From NCBI RefSeq assembly GCF_003056405.1, contig NZ_PYVZ01000014.1, forward strand, positions 1-64,000: a stretch of DNA of 64,000 bases, in the 5' to 3' direction. The notes below the pieces were generated by a model. The model had not been told where the DNA came from. It did not search any database and worked only from the letters and a program-made list of their open reading frames with translations. The position numbers and the translations under genes were made by a program. This document shows positions 38,354-45,338 of the stretch, piece after piece. The DNA is from Devosia indica. Lineage in GTDB: Bacteria > Pseudomonadota > Alphaproteobacteria > Rhizobiales > Devosiaceae. Position 1 is the stretch's first letter; each line of letters opens with the position of its first letter.

Positions 38354-38859
38354 GATCGTGGGCCTGCCCTCACCATCAGCCGGTAGGCCGTCCCCTCGGC
38401 ATCAAAATCGCCTGCCCAGGCGTGGCCGCGCACTTGTAGCTCTGGAAACAGGAACACTGGCTCGCGCCCGAGCAACGAGAACATGACCTCTCCTTCGGAC
38501 ATGGACTCAAGCCTAGCCAGGATTTGCACCATCGGTTCGGGCGGATCCATTTCGGTGCAGTCAAGATAGTGGATGGGATCGGCCCAACTATCTGGATCTT
38601 CCGGCCTTGAAGTCGGTGCGCCTTCAGATTGTGCATTGGGCACAAACATTACCTCCCAGTCACCATCATTCAGCCGTGTCGCCTCATAGCCGAAGCCCTT
38701 GGCCGCCATTACGGTGAATAGAGGGTCAGGACGAAACGTTGCGAAAAGCTTCAGGCTCTGGCCGGGCGCAAGGGCATTGACTGCACCCATGATAGCACCA
38801 AACGGTTCGCCGCCATTGCGCAGGATTGGACGGACATCGAGTTCAAACGCTTCAGTCAT
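38350..38859 (-). CDS. Tandem DUF2249-domain protein
   Basis: Protein of 169 residues with two DUF2249-like halves: DVRPILRNGGEPFGAIMGAVNALAPGQSLKLFATFRPDPL (about 8-50) and LDCTEMDPPEPMVQILARLESMSEGEVMFSLLGREPVFLFPEL (about 98-145). DUF2249 is a TusA-like fold found in NO/denitrification loci; the function is not established. It overlaps both neighbours by 4 bases, indicating translational coupling with the upstream membrane protein and the downstream DUF59 protein. Confidence 0.82.
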   Translation of the reverse strand: MTEAFELDVRPILRNGGEPFGAIMGAVNALAPGQSLKLFATFRPDPLFTVMAAKGFGYEATRLNDGDWEVMFVPNAQSEGAPTSRPEDPDSWADPIHYLDCTEMDPPEPMVQILARLESMSEGEVMFSLLGREPVFLFPELQVRGHAWAGDFDAEGTAYRLMVRAGPRS

Positions 38860-40208
38860 ACGACACTCCTTTTTCTGGTTGCCGGCAAGATCAGGCGGGG
38901 TCTGGGGTGGTTTTTCCAGGCTGTCGGCAGATCGGCCAGACGCCTGGCCCGAACATATTGAACAACAAGACCAACCGCACCCAACAGCTGCAGCATGGTC
39001 GTCAATTGGAAGACATGCTCAACTTTGAGCAAAAGTGCCGCGGCGCCGGCAAGCTCAGCCGCAAAATAGAGAACGAACCAAGGGACGGCACGGCCTTCGT
39101 TGACCAGATCCTGCACGCGCGGGGTCGTGATACGGCCCATAAGGGGCGCAAAGCATTCAAGCCAGGTTAGAAAGGGAACGATCTTGTAGAGCATGGCAAG
39201 CCCCAGGCCTCCCAGCCATCCAAGGGCAAGCACGTGCATGGAGGCAGCCAGTGCGCTCTCAATGCCTGACCAGAGCGCCCAAGTCAGGAGCGAAGCGCCC
39301 AGACCCAGCATGCCCATAGCCGCCACCGCCCCTGCCATGTGCAGCTCCAGCGTCGCGCGGCGTCGCGTTCTGTAGAGCGCTGCGATATCGATCAGATAGG
39401 CCCCGACCGCGAGTATCGCCGCAATGCCGGTCAGTGCGAGACCCAGAGACCAGGACGTGTTTGTCGCGACCAGCGCAAAAAGGGCACCTACCAACGCGCC
39501 CAATGCGACTGCCGCGCTCCAGAACGCCAAAGCGGTCAGCGCACCTTTGCGCTCGGGTGCGACCAGGAACATCGAGACAAGTCGATAGCTGACCCCCATG
39601 GCAGCAAGGGTCAACCAGCCGCCCAATCCGAACGCGGCGTGCAGCCCCACCCCGTGCTCGACCAACGCTACTGAAAAATCTCCGCCAACCAGTCCCGCAA
39701 GCACGGACGCAAGCGTTTCGCCGAGCATGGCCGTCACCAGCATGCTGATCAGACCAAGCACCACGAAGCCGGCCGGCAGCGGGAGAGAACTGGCTCGCAG
39801 CAGCGTTGTGAACAGGATCGCGGCAGCAAGGCAAAACCCACTCAAGAGGATCAGGCCGCCAAATGGCAAGATGTCAGCCGACAGGCCATGCAAGCCGTCC
39901 AGCGCAAGAAATCCGCACAATAGCAGTACAAGACCGATGAGAAGAAGGGTGAGGACGACCGGGGGCAGCCTGGGCCAGACAAGTTCACGTCCGATCAAGA
40001 CCGGCAGGAATTGTAAAAGAGCACCAAGCATGAGCAGACTCAGCCAGCCGATGGTCACCAGATGCACAACAACCAGCGTGCGGGGCGCCATCAGGCCGTC
40101 ATTGGGATAACCGAACCCCGCCGCCATCAGTCCAAGTGCACAAAGCAGCCCGATGAGTGCGCAGCTGAAATAAGCCAGCGTCCACCGCGATATTGTTGCC
40201 ATATGCAT
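38856..40208 (-). CDS. Polytopic membrane protein, probably haem-binding (haem-copper oxidase/NnrS-like)
   Basis: Inner-membrane protein of about 450 residues with some 12 helices. Conserved-looking histidines sit inside or next to helices (VVHLVTIGWLSLL, ALVEHGVGLHAAFGLGGWLT, SMHVLALGWLGGLGLAMLY), a pattern like NnrS or an oxidase subunit I relative without the full metal set. The ATG at 40208 is chosen over GTG 40214 and ATG 40202 because GGAG lies at the right distance. It is the second gene of an FNR-box operon between two DUF2249 genes. I infer a role in NO or nitrite handling; no family name is certain. Confidence 0.75.
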   Translation of the reverse strand: MHMATISRWTLAYFSCALIGLLCALGLMAAGFGYPNDGLMAPRTLVVVHLVTIGWLSLLMLGALLQFLPVLIGRELVWPRLPPVVLTLLLIGLVLLLCGFLALDGLHGLSADILPFGGLILLSGFCLAAAILFTTLLRASSLPLPAGFVVLGLISMLVTAMLGETLASVLAGLVGGDFSVALVEHGVGLHAAFGLGGWLTLAAMGVSYRLVSMFLVAPERKGALTALAFWSAAVALGALVGALFALVATNTSWSLGLALTGIAAILAVGAYLIDIAALYRTRRRATLELHMAGAVAAMGMLGLGASLLTWALWSGIESALAASMHVLALGWLGGLGLAMLYKIVPFLTWLECFAPLMGRITTPRVQDLVNEGRAVPWFVLYFAAELAGAAALLLKVEHVFQLTTMLQLLGAVGLVVQYVRARRLADLPTAWKNHPRPRLILPATRKRSVV

Positions 40209-40256
40209 GATCACGCTCCAGAAAAGGGGCAGCCGGCAAGGCCGCCCCAGCCCGGT

Positions 40257-40508
40257 TCAGGCTTTGAGCTGTCGACCGAGCTGCACCCGCCAGACATCCG
40301 GGCCGTTTTCGAGATAGGTCCAGGAGAATTGACCAGGGTACTCGGCCTGCAACTGATAGTGCAGCGGACGCGGGTCATGATCGTTGATGATCACGAAACT
40401 CTCTCCAACAGTCAGGGCATTGGCCATGGCGAAGATTTTCGGGTGCCGCTCGCGGGGCTGAATGGTGCGCACGTCGATAAAGGGGAGATCTGCCGTTTGC
40501 TCTGTCAT
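40257..40508 (-). CDS. Short DUF2249-domain protein
   Basis: Protein of 83 residues starting at 40508 (MTEQTADLPFIDVRTI), with the DUF2249 signature ERHPKIFAMANALTVGESFVIINDHDPRPLHYQLQAEYP. It has a close paralogue at 55210-55461 (same DPRPL-YQ-AEYP core). It is first in the leftward operon and is preceded by a TTG-N8-CAA box at 40598-40611. DUF2249 function is unknown; a sulfur-carrier-like fold and low-oxygen regulation are the only clues. Confidence 0.85.
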   Translation of the reverse strand: MTEQTADLPFIDVRTIQPRERHPKIFAMANALTVGESFVIINDHDPRPLHYQLQAEYPGQFSWTYLENGPDVWRVQLGRQLKA

Positions 40509-40597
40509 TTCACTGTCCGGGTCGCAAAAACCAATTGACCGGACGGCGACCAAACGCCCGGATGATCGCAGGCTAATCAGCGATGATCCCGTGCACT

Positions 40598-40611
40598 TTG
40601 TCGCAGCGCAA
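40598..40611 (-). promoter_or_regulatory. NnrR/FNR-type box of the DUF2249 operon
   Basis: TTGTCGCAGCGCAA (minus strand TTGCGCTGCGACAA, the TTGC-N6-ACAA form), about 90 bases ahead of the start at 40508. Together with the ccoN box 43 bases to the right it serves a divergent promoter pair. Confidence 0.6.
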
Positions 40612-40654
40612 ATTGTATCGCGCTCGGCGTGTCAGTCGAAAAAGAATGTGATCT

Positions 40655-40668
40655 TTGATCCAGCGCAA
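40655..40668 (+). promoter_or_regulatory. FixK/FNR box upstream of ccoNOQP
   Basis: TTGATCCAGCGCAA, fitting TTG(A/C)-N6-(T/G)CAA, 79 bases ahead of the ccoN start. It matches the known control of cbb3 oxidase operons by FixK/FnrL. Confidence 0.75.
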
Positions 40669-40747
40669 AGAAGGCACGCCCGCTCACTCTAGGGGTAAAC
40701 CTCGCACGCCTGCACGCAGGCGTTCGCTTGACCAAGGGAGCCCGGCA

Positions 40748-42394
40748 GTGTTTTCAGACTTTTCCCGCGATGAGAGGATCTTCTCATTCATCATCCTTGG
40801 CGGCCTGGTCGTCGCAGGGCTGGCGATGGCCATTGCCGGTCGCGGCGATTTGCTGAGCACTCATGGCTGGCTGATATTCGGACTTTCGCTGCTTGCTTTT
40901 TTCGCCGCCGTAAGACAGTTCGACCGGCCCGAGCCATCCGCCGAACGCCTGTCTGAATACTACGACGCCCCAACGCGCGCTGGCCTTGTCCTGACCCTGA
41001 TCTGGGGCGTGATTGGCATGGGCGTGGGGTTCTGGGTCGCAGCGCTCCTTGCCTGGCCAGACCTTACTTTCGACGTGGCCTGGCTCAGCTTCGGTCGCCT
41101 GCGCCCCGTTCACACCAGTGGTGTCATCTTCGGCTTTGGCGGCAATGCGCTGATCGCCACATCCTTCCACGTCCTCCAACGCACGACCCGCGCCCGCCTT
41201 CCAGACGCAATCAGCCCCTGGTTCGTGCTCCTCGGCTACAATCTGTTCTGCATCGTGGCAGCCAGCGGCTATCTGATGGGCCTGACCCAGTCCAAGGAAT
41301 ATGCCGAGCCCGAATGGTATGCCGACATATGGCTGGTCGTGGTCTGGGTGGTCTATTTCGCCATCTACATGCGCACCCTGGCCCGCCGCAAGGAGCCGCA
41401 TATCTACGTGGCCAATTGGTACTATATGGCCTTCATCCTGGTTGTGGCGATCCTGCATATCGTCAACAACCTTGCGGTGCCGGTGTCGTTTGGCTCGGCC
41501 AAATCCTATTCCCTGTTCGCCGGCGTCCAGGATGCCATGACCCAATGGTGGTACGGCCACAATGCCGTGGCCTTCTTCCTCACCGCCGGATTCCTGGGCA
41601 TGATGTACTATTACCTGCCCAAACGCGCCAATCGCCCGATCTTCTCCTACCGGATGTCGATCATCAGCTTCTGGGGCATCACCTTCATGTATATGTGGGC
41701 CGGCTCGCACCACCTGCATTACACGGCCCTGCCCCATTGGGTGCAAACCCTTGGCATGGCCTTCTCGGTCGTGCTGCTGGTCCCCAGCTGGGCCTCGGCA
41801 GGCAATGCGCTGCTGACGCTCAATGGTGCCTGGCACAAGGTCCGTGACGACGCCGTTCTCCGCTTCATGGCGCTAGCTGCCATCTTCTACGGCATCACCA
41901 CGTTCGAAGGCTCCTTCATGGCCATTCGCGCGGTCAATTCGCTCAGCCACTACACGGACTGGACCATCGGCCACGTCCATGCTGGCGCCCTGGGGTGGGT
42001 TGCCATGATCACCTTTGGTTCGCTCTACTCGTTGGTTCCCAGCATGTTCAAGCGCGAGCGCATTTACTCGAACAAGCTTGTCGAAATGCACTTCTGGCTC
42101 GCCCTTGCCGGCACTGTCATCTACGTCTTCGCAATGTGGAATTCGGGCGTTATCCAGGGCCTGATGTGGCGCACCTATGACGAGGCCGGCACGCTGAGCT
42201 ACTCCTTTCTGGAGAGCCTCGATGCCATGCATCCTTACTATATTATCAGGGCTTTTGGTGGACTGCTGTTCCTGCTCGGTGCCATCACCGCGCTGTTCAA
42301 CGTCGTGATGACCATCCGCATGCCGGCAATGGAGGCAACGCCCGACCGGGGCCGCGACCTGCCCGCCGAACCTGCCCTGCAGGCCGGAGAATAA
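40748..42394 (+). CDS. ccoN: cbb3-type cytochrome c oxidase subunit I
   Basis: Catalytic subunit of 548 residues of the high-affinity terminal oxidase, holding low-spin haem b and the haem b3-CuB site. The GTG at 40748 follows AAGGGAG by 8 bases. About 12 helices carry the histidine ligands (PVHTSGVIFGFGGNAL, WWYGHNAVAFFLT, SHHLHYTALPHWVQ, NSLSHYTDWTIGHVHAGALGW). It has an extra N-terminal helix typical of CcoN. It is first in ccoNOQP, with a FixK-type box upstream. This oxidase allows respiration at nanomolar O2 and would take electrons from cytochrome c. Confidence 0.97.
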   Translation: MFSDFSRDERIFSFIILGGLVVAGLAMAIAGRGDLLSTHGWLIFGLSLLAFFAAVRQFDRPEPSAERLSEYYDAPTRAGLVLTLIWGVIGMGVGFWVAALLAWPDLTFDVAWLSFGRLRPVHTSGVIFGFGGNALIATSFHVLQRTTRARLPDAISPWFVLLGYNLFCIVAASGYLMGLTQSKEYAEPEWYADIWLVVVWVVYFAIYMRTLARRKEPHIYVANWYYMAFILVVAILHIVNNLAVPVSFGSAKSYSLFAGVQDAMTQWWYGHNAVAFFLTAGFLGMMYYYLPKRANRPIFSYRMSIISFWGITFMYMWAGSHHLHYTALPHWVQTLGMAFSVVLLVPSWASAGNALLTLNGAWHKVRDDAVLRFMALAAIFYGITTFEGSFMAIRAVNSLSHYTDWTIGHVHAGALGWVAMITFGSLYSLVPSMFKRERIYSNKLVEMHFWLALAGTVIYVFAMWNSGVIQGLMWRTYDEAGTLSYSFLESLDAMHPYYIIRAFGGLLFLLGAITALFNVVMTIRMPAMEATPDRGRDLPAEPALQAGE

Positions 42395-42399
42395 CGCTC

Positions 42400-43131
42400 A
42401 TGTTCAAGTTCCACTATCGCCTCGAACGCAGCGCCCTGGGCCTGGTCGGCTTCATCATCCTGGTCGCCTCCATTGGCGGCTTCATCGAAATCGCCCCGCT
42501 CTTCACCATCGATGAGACGGTCGAGGAGGCGCAGGACATGCGAGTCTATACCCCGCTCGAAGTGGCCGGGCGCAATATCTATATCCGCGAAGGATGCTAC
42601 GCCTGCCACAGCCAGATGATCCGGACCCTACGCGACGAAGTCGATCGCTATGGCCCCTATTCGCTGGCCGTCGAAAGCCAGTACGACCATCCCCAGCTCT
42701 GGGGTTCCAAACGCACCGGGCCGGACCTGGCACGGTTGGGCAACAAATACTCCGACGCCTGGCATACGGCACATCTGTACAATCCGAGAGATCTCGTCCC
42801 GCAGTCCAAGATGCCGGCCTATCGCTGGCTACTGCGCGACCAGCTCCGCACGGATGATCTCGGCCAGCATCTCGCCGCCCTGCGCGCAGTCGGCGTGCCT
42901 TATACAGACGAGCAGATCGCCAATGCAACCCAGGACGCCTATGGGCAGGCCAATCCGGACAGCCTTGAGGCGAGCGGCGTGACCGAGCGCTACGGCGAGG
43001 CCACCAATATTCGATCCTTCGATGGACAGAGGGGCAGGCTGACTGACATGGACGCGCTGGTCGCCTACCTGCAAATGCTCGGCGCGTTAACGGATGCCGC
43101 CCACACAACCGAAACGGCGGAGGCCGAATAA
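42400..43131 (+). CDS. ccoO: cbb3-type cytochrome c oxidase subunit II (monohaem cytochrome c)
   Basis: Membrane-anchored cytochrome of 243 residues. One N-terminal helix (about 14-35) precedes the haem c motif CYACHS (about 66-70) with YVREGCYACHSQM-like context, and methionine ligand candidates follow (SKMPAY). It passes electrons from CcoP to CcoN. It starts 5 bases after ccoN, and ccoQ overlaps its stop codon. Length fits the family (about 240). Confidence 0.97.
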   Translation: MFKFHYRLERSALGLVGFIILVASIGGFIEIAPLFTIDETVEEAQDMRVYTPLEVAGRNIYIREGCYACHSQMIRTLRDEVDRYGPYSLAVESQYDHPQLWGSKRTGPDLARLGNKYSDAWHTAHLYNPRDLVPQSKMPAYRWLLRDQLRTDDLGQHLAALRAVGVPYTDEQIANATQDAYGQANPDSLEASGVTERYGEATNIRSFDGQRGRLTDMDALVAYLQMLGALTDAAHTTETAEAE

Positions 43132-43304
43132 TGCCTTTCGACCACGACACAGTCGTCGGGTTCTCCAAGAGCTTCGGCCTGATCTACCTAGTCGTCCTGA
43201 GCCTCATCTGTCTGGCATGGACTTATTGGCCCAGTAACAAGAAGGGGTTCGATGAGGCTGCCAGAGTCCCCGTGCTCGACGAGGAGGATCGGCCATGGCG
43301 CTGA
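43131..43304 (+). CDS. ccoQ: cbb3 oxidase small subunit CcoQ
   Basis: Small membrane protein of 57 residues, read directly from the gap between ccoO and ccoP. It starts MPFDHDTVVGFSKSFGLIYL, has one helix (about 12-32, ending TYWPSNKK) and an acidic tail. The ATG overlaps the ccoO stop (TAATG), and the end overlaps ccoP by 10 bases. CcoQ stabilises the complex and its assembly. Confidence 0.92.
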   Translation: MPFDHDTVVGFSKSFGLIYLVVLSLICLAWTYWPSNKKGFDEAARVPVLDEEDRPWR

Positions 43305-44167
43305 AGGAACGCGACGAATTCTCCGGGCAGATGACCACGGGCCACGAGTGGAACGGCATCAAGGAACTGAACACGCCGGTTCCGCGCCTGCTATGGGCCT
43401 TTCTAGCGACCCTTTCCCTTTTCGCAATAGGCTGGACCGTCCTGATGCCGTCCTGGCCCGGCGTAAACGACTATTTCCGTGGACTTCTGGGCGCAGACCA
43501 GCATCAGGCCGTGCGCCAGTCCCTGGCAGAGGCCGATGTCGCCAAGGCCAGCTGGAGCGAGCGCCTTGCCACCGAGGATTTTGCGACATTGGCGGGAGAC
43601 GATGCGATCATGACCGTCGTCCGGCAAACCGGGCCAGCCCTGTTTGGCGACAATTGCGCGGGCTGCCATGGCTATGATGCCGGGGGCAATCCGGGCTACC
43701 CAAACATCGCTGAGGCTCCCATGATGTGGGGAGGTGACGTCGAAACCGTAGCCGAGACCATTCGCGTTGGCATCAACTCTAACCACCCCGAAACCCGATA
43801 CGGGCAGATGTTGGCCTTTGGTCGCGATCAGATGCTGGCAAGCGCTGAGATCAGCGCCTTGGCCGATTATCTGGTCTCGCTGCAGGGTCAGAAGTCGCTG
43901 TCGGCCGAGGAAACCGAAAGTGCGAAAACGCTCTTCGCCGACAACTGTGCTGGCTGCCATGGCGAGGACGGCACGGGCATGGTGGAGACCGGTGCGCCCA
44001 ATCTGACCGACGCCTTCTGGACCTACGGAGCCGATCGCAGCACGATTCGCCACTCCATCTATGACGGTCGCCAAGGCACCATGCCCTCGTGGGAGGGCCG
44101 CCTCAGCTCGACCCAGATCCGCTTGCTGGCACTGTACGTTATGGACCTGCGAGGCGCGACGCCATGA
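43295..44167 (+). CDS. ccoP: cbb3-type cytochrome c oxidase subunit III (dihaem cytochrome c)
   Basis: Membrane-anchored dihaem cytochrome c of 290 residues. It starts with a short cytoplasmic N-terminus with WNGIKELNTPVPRLL, typical of CcoP, and one helix (about 32-52). Two haem c sites, NCAGCHGYD and NCAGCHGED, lie at about 119 and 217, with Met ligands in APMMWGG and GTMPSW. It is the entry point for electrons from soluble cytochrome c. Its stop overlaps the next small gene (ATGA). Confidence 0.97.
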   Translation: MALKERDEFSGQMTTGHEWNGIKELNTPVPRLLWAFLATLSLFAIGWTVLMPSWPGVNDYFRGLLGADQHQAVRQSLAEADVAKASWSERLATEDFATLAGDDAIMTVVRQTGPALFGDNCAGCHGYDAGGNPGYPNIAEAPMMWGGDVETVAETIRVGINSNHPETRYGQMLAFGRDQMLASAEISALADYLVSLQGQKSLSAEETESAKTLFADNCAGCHGEDGTGMVETGAPNLTDAFWTYGADRSTIRHSIYDGRQGTMPSWEGRLSSTQIRLLALYVMDLRGATP

Positions 44168-44364
44168 GCGCCCAAGACGGTACGTCCCTCAGGTGGCGTC
44201 TGCCGCTGGGTTGGTTGGTCGGAACCGGCATTGTTGCCGTTCTCCTGCTCGCCAACGCCCATCTGGTCTACGTCGCATTCACCTCGCAACCAAGCTGCGT
44301 CAGTCACCTCAAGGTGCCTGATGGCAGCACCGATCACTTCCGCGCCGCGAAGTCCGGCTGCTAA
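44164..44364 (+). CDS. Small membrane protein of the cco operon
   Basis: Protein of 66 residues with one helix (LGWLVGTGIVAVLLLANAHLVYVAF) and a short periplasmic tail with two cysteines (PSCVSH, KSGC at the end). Its ATG overlaps the ccoP stop, so translation is coupled. I do not recognise a named family. The place suggests an assembly or stability role for the oxidase, which is inference only. Confidence 0.7.
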   Translation: MSAQDGTSLRWRLPLGWLVGTGIVAVLLLANAHLVYVAFTSQPSCVSHLKVPDGSTDHFRAAKSGC

Positions 44365-44380
44365 TTCTGAGGAGCCCGCC

Positions 44381-45175
44381 ATGAACGAGACGGTCGACAT
44401 CCTGCCTCCCCATGAACCGGCCCTGCCCCGTGCGGTCGATCACAACCGCCAGCTGTCCGCCAAAGCACCACTGGAATGGCTAGGGGCGGGTTGGCGAGAC
44501 CTCTGGCGGAGACCTGACCTGAGTATCGCTTATGGTCTCGGCGTCGCGCTGGTTTCCTACATGATCATCTATGCCATGTTCGTCATAGACTGGGCACAGA
44601 TCCTGTTTCCCGCGCTAGCGGGTTTCCTGGTGATCGGTCCGCTGCTGGCAACAGGTCTTTACGTCAAGAGCCAAAGACTCGCATCGGGACAGAGGCTGTC
44701 CTTCCGCAGCATGCTGTTTCCCCGCGGCGGCATGCATCTGTTCTTCGTCGGTGCGGTCCTTATGACCCTGATGCTAATCTGGGTTCGCGCCGCGGTGCTT
44801 CTCTACGCGCTGTTCTTTGGCTGGCGCCCCTTTCCGGGCTTTGACCAGGTGACGACCATGCTCCTCACTACCCCTGAGGGCATTTCGATGCTGTTGGTCG
44901 GCACGGCTATCGGCGGCCTGTTCGCCGCCTTCTCGTTCGCCATCGGGGCCTTCTCCATTCCACTCGTTCTCGACCGGCACCACGACGCCTTCTCGGCAAT
45001 GGGTCTCTCAATGTCTTTCGTCACGAACAACATGCCTGCAACCTTGGTATGGGCCGCTCTCGTCGTTGGCCTTGTGCTGGTTAGTCTCGCCACCGGTCTG
45101 CTCGGCCTCATCATCATATTTCCTCTTCTGGGTCACGCGACTTGGCACGCCTATCTGGCGGTGCGAGGAGAATAG
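44381..45175 (+). CDS. DUF2189-family polytopic membrane protein
   Basis: Inner-membrane protein of 264 residues starting at 44381 after GAGGAG. A cytoplasmic N-terminus (RPDLSIAYGLGVALVSY) is followed by six or so helices and ends in HATWHAYLAVRGE, typical of DUF2189. Such genes often follow ccoNOQP in alphaproteobacteria. Function is unknown. It starts 16 bases after the small membrane gene and is probably the last gene of the ccoN transcript before the inverted repeat. Confidence 0.85.
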   Translation: MNETVDILPPHEPALPRAVDHNRQLSAKAPLEWLGAGWRDLWRRPDLSIAYGLGVALVSYMIIYAMFVIDWAQILFPALAGFLVIGPLLATGLYVKSQRLASGQRLSFRSMLFPRGGMHLFFVGAVLMTLMLIWVRAAVLLYALFFGWRPFPGFDQVTTMLLTTPEGISMLLVGTAIGGLFAAFSFAIGAFSIPLVLDRHHDAFSAMGLSMSFVTNNMPATLVWAALVVGLVLVSLATGLLGLIIIFPLLGHATWHAYLAVRGE

Positions 45176-45221
45176 GGCAGACGATGCGACCTTGGAGCTG
45201 GTTTCACACGTTCCGCAAACA

Positions 45222-45322
45222 CCGTAACGCTCTCGGGCTTGCCCCGAGGGCAAGCGAGGATTCGATCCGGAATTCCGCGCTCTGGGAGGATCGCTCTCGG
45301 GGCAAGCCCGAGAGTGTTATGG
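45222..45322. repeat. Imperfect 27-bp palindromic intergenic repeat (REP/MITE-like)
   Basis: Left arm 45222-45248 and right arm 45296-45322 are inverted copies with two mismatches; the core arm is CTCTCGGGCTTGCCCCGAG. The 47-base spacer contains TCCGGAATTCCG. The shape is that of short palindromic repeats scattered between genes in Hyphomicrobiales. It separates the DUF2189 gene from ccoI and could act as an attenuator or processing site. Confidence 0.85.
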
Positions 45323-45338
45323 TAAGGGGGGGCCGCGC

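Noticed and set aside
40784..41836. Minus-strand open frame of 350 codons in ccoN
   Set aside because: Antisense to ccoN, whose helices and histidine ligands are clear.
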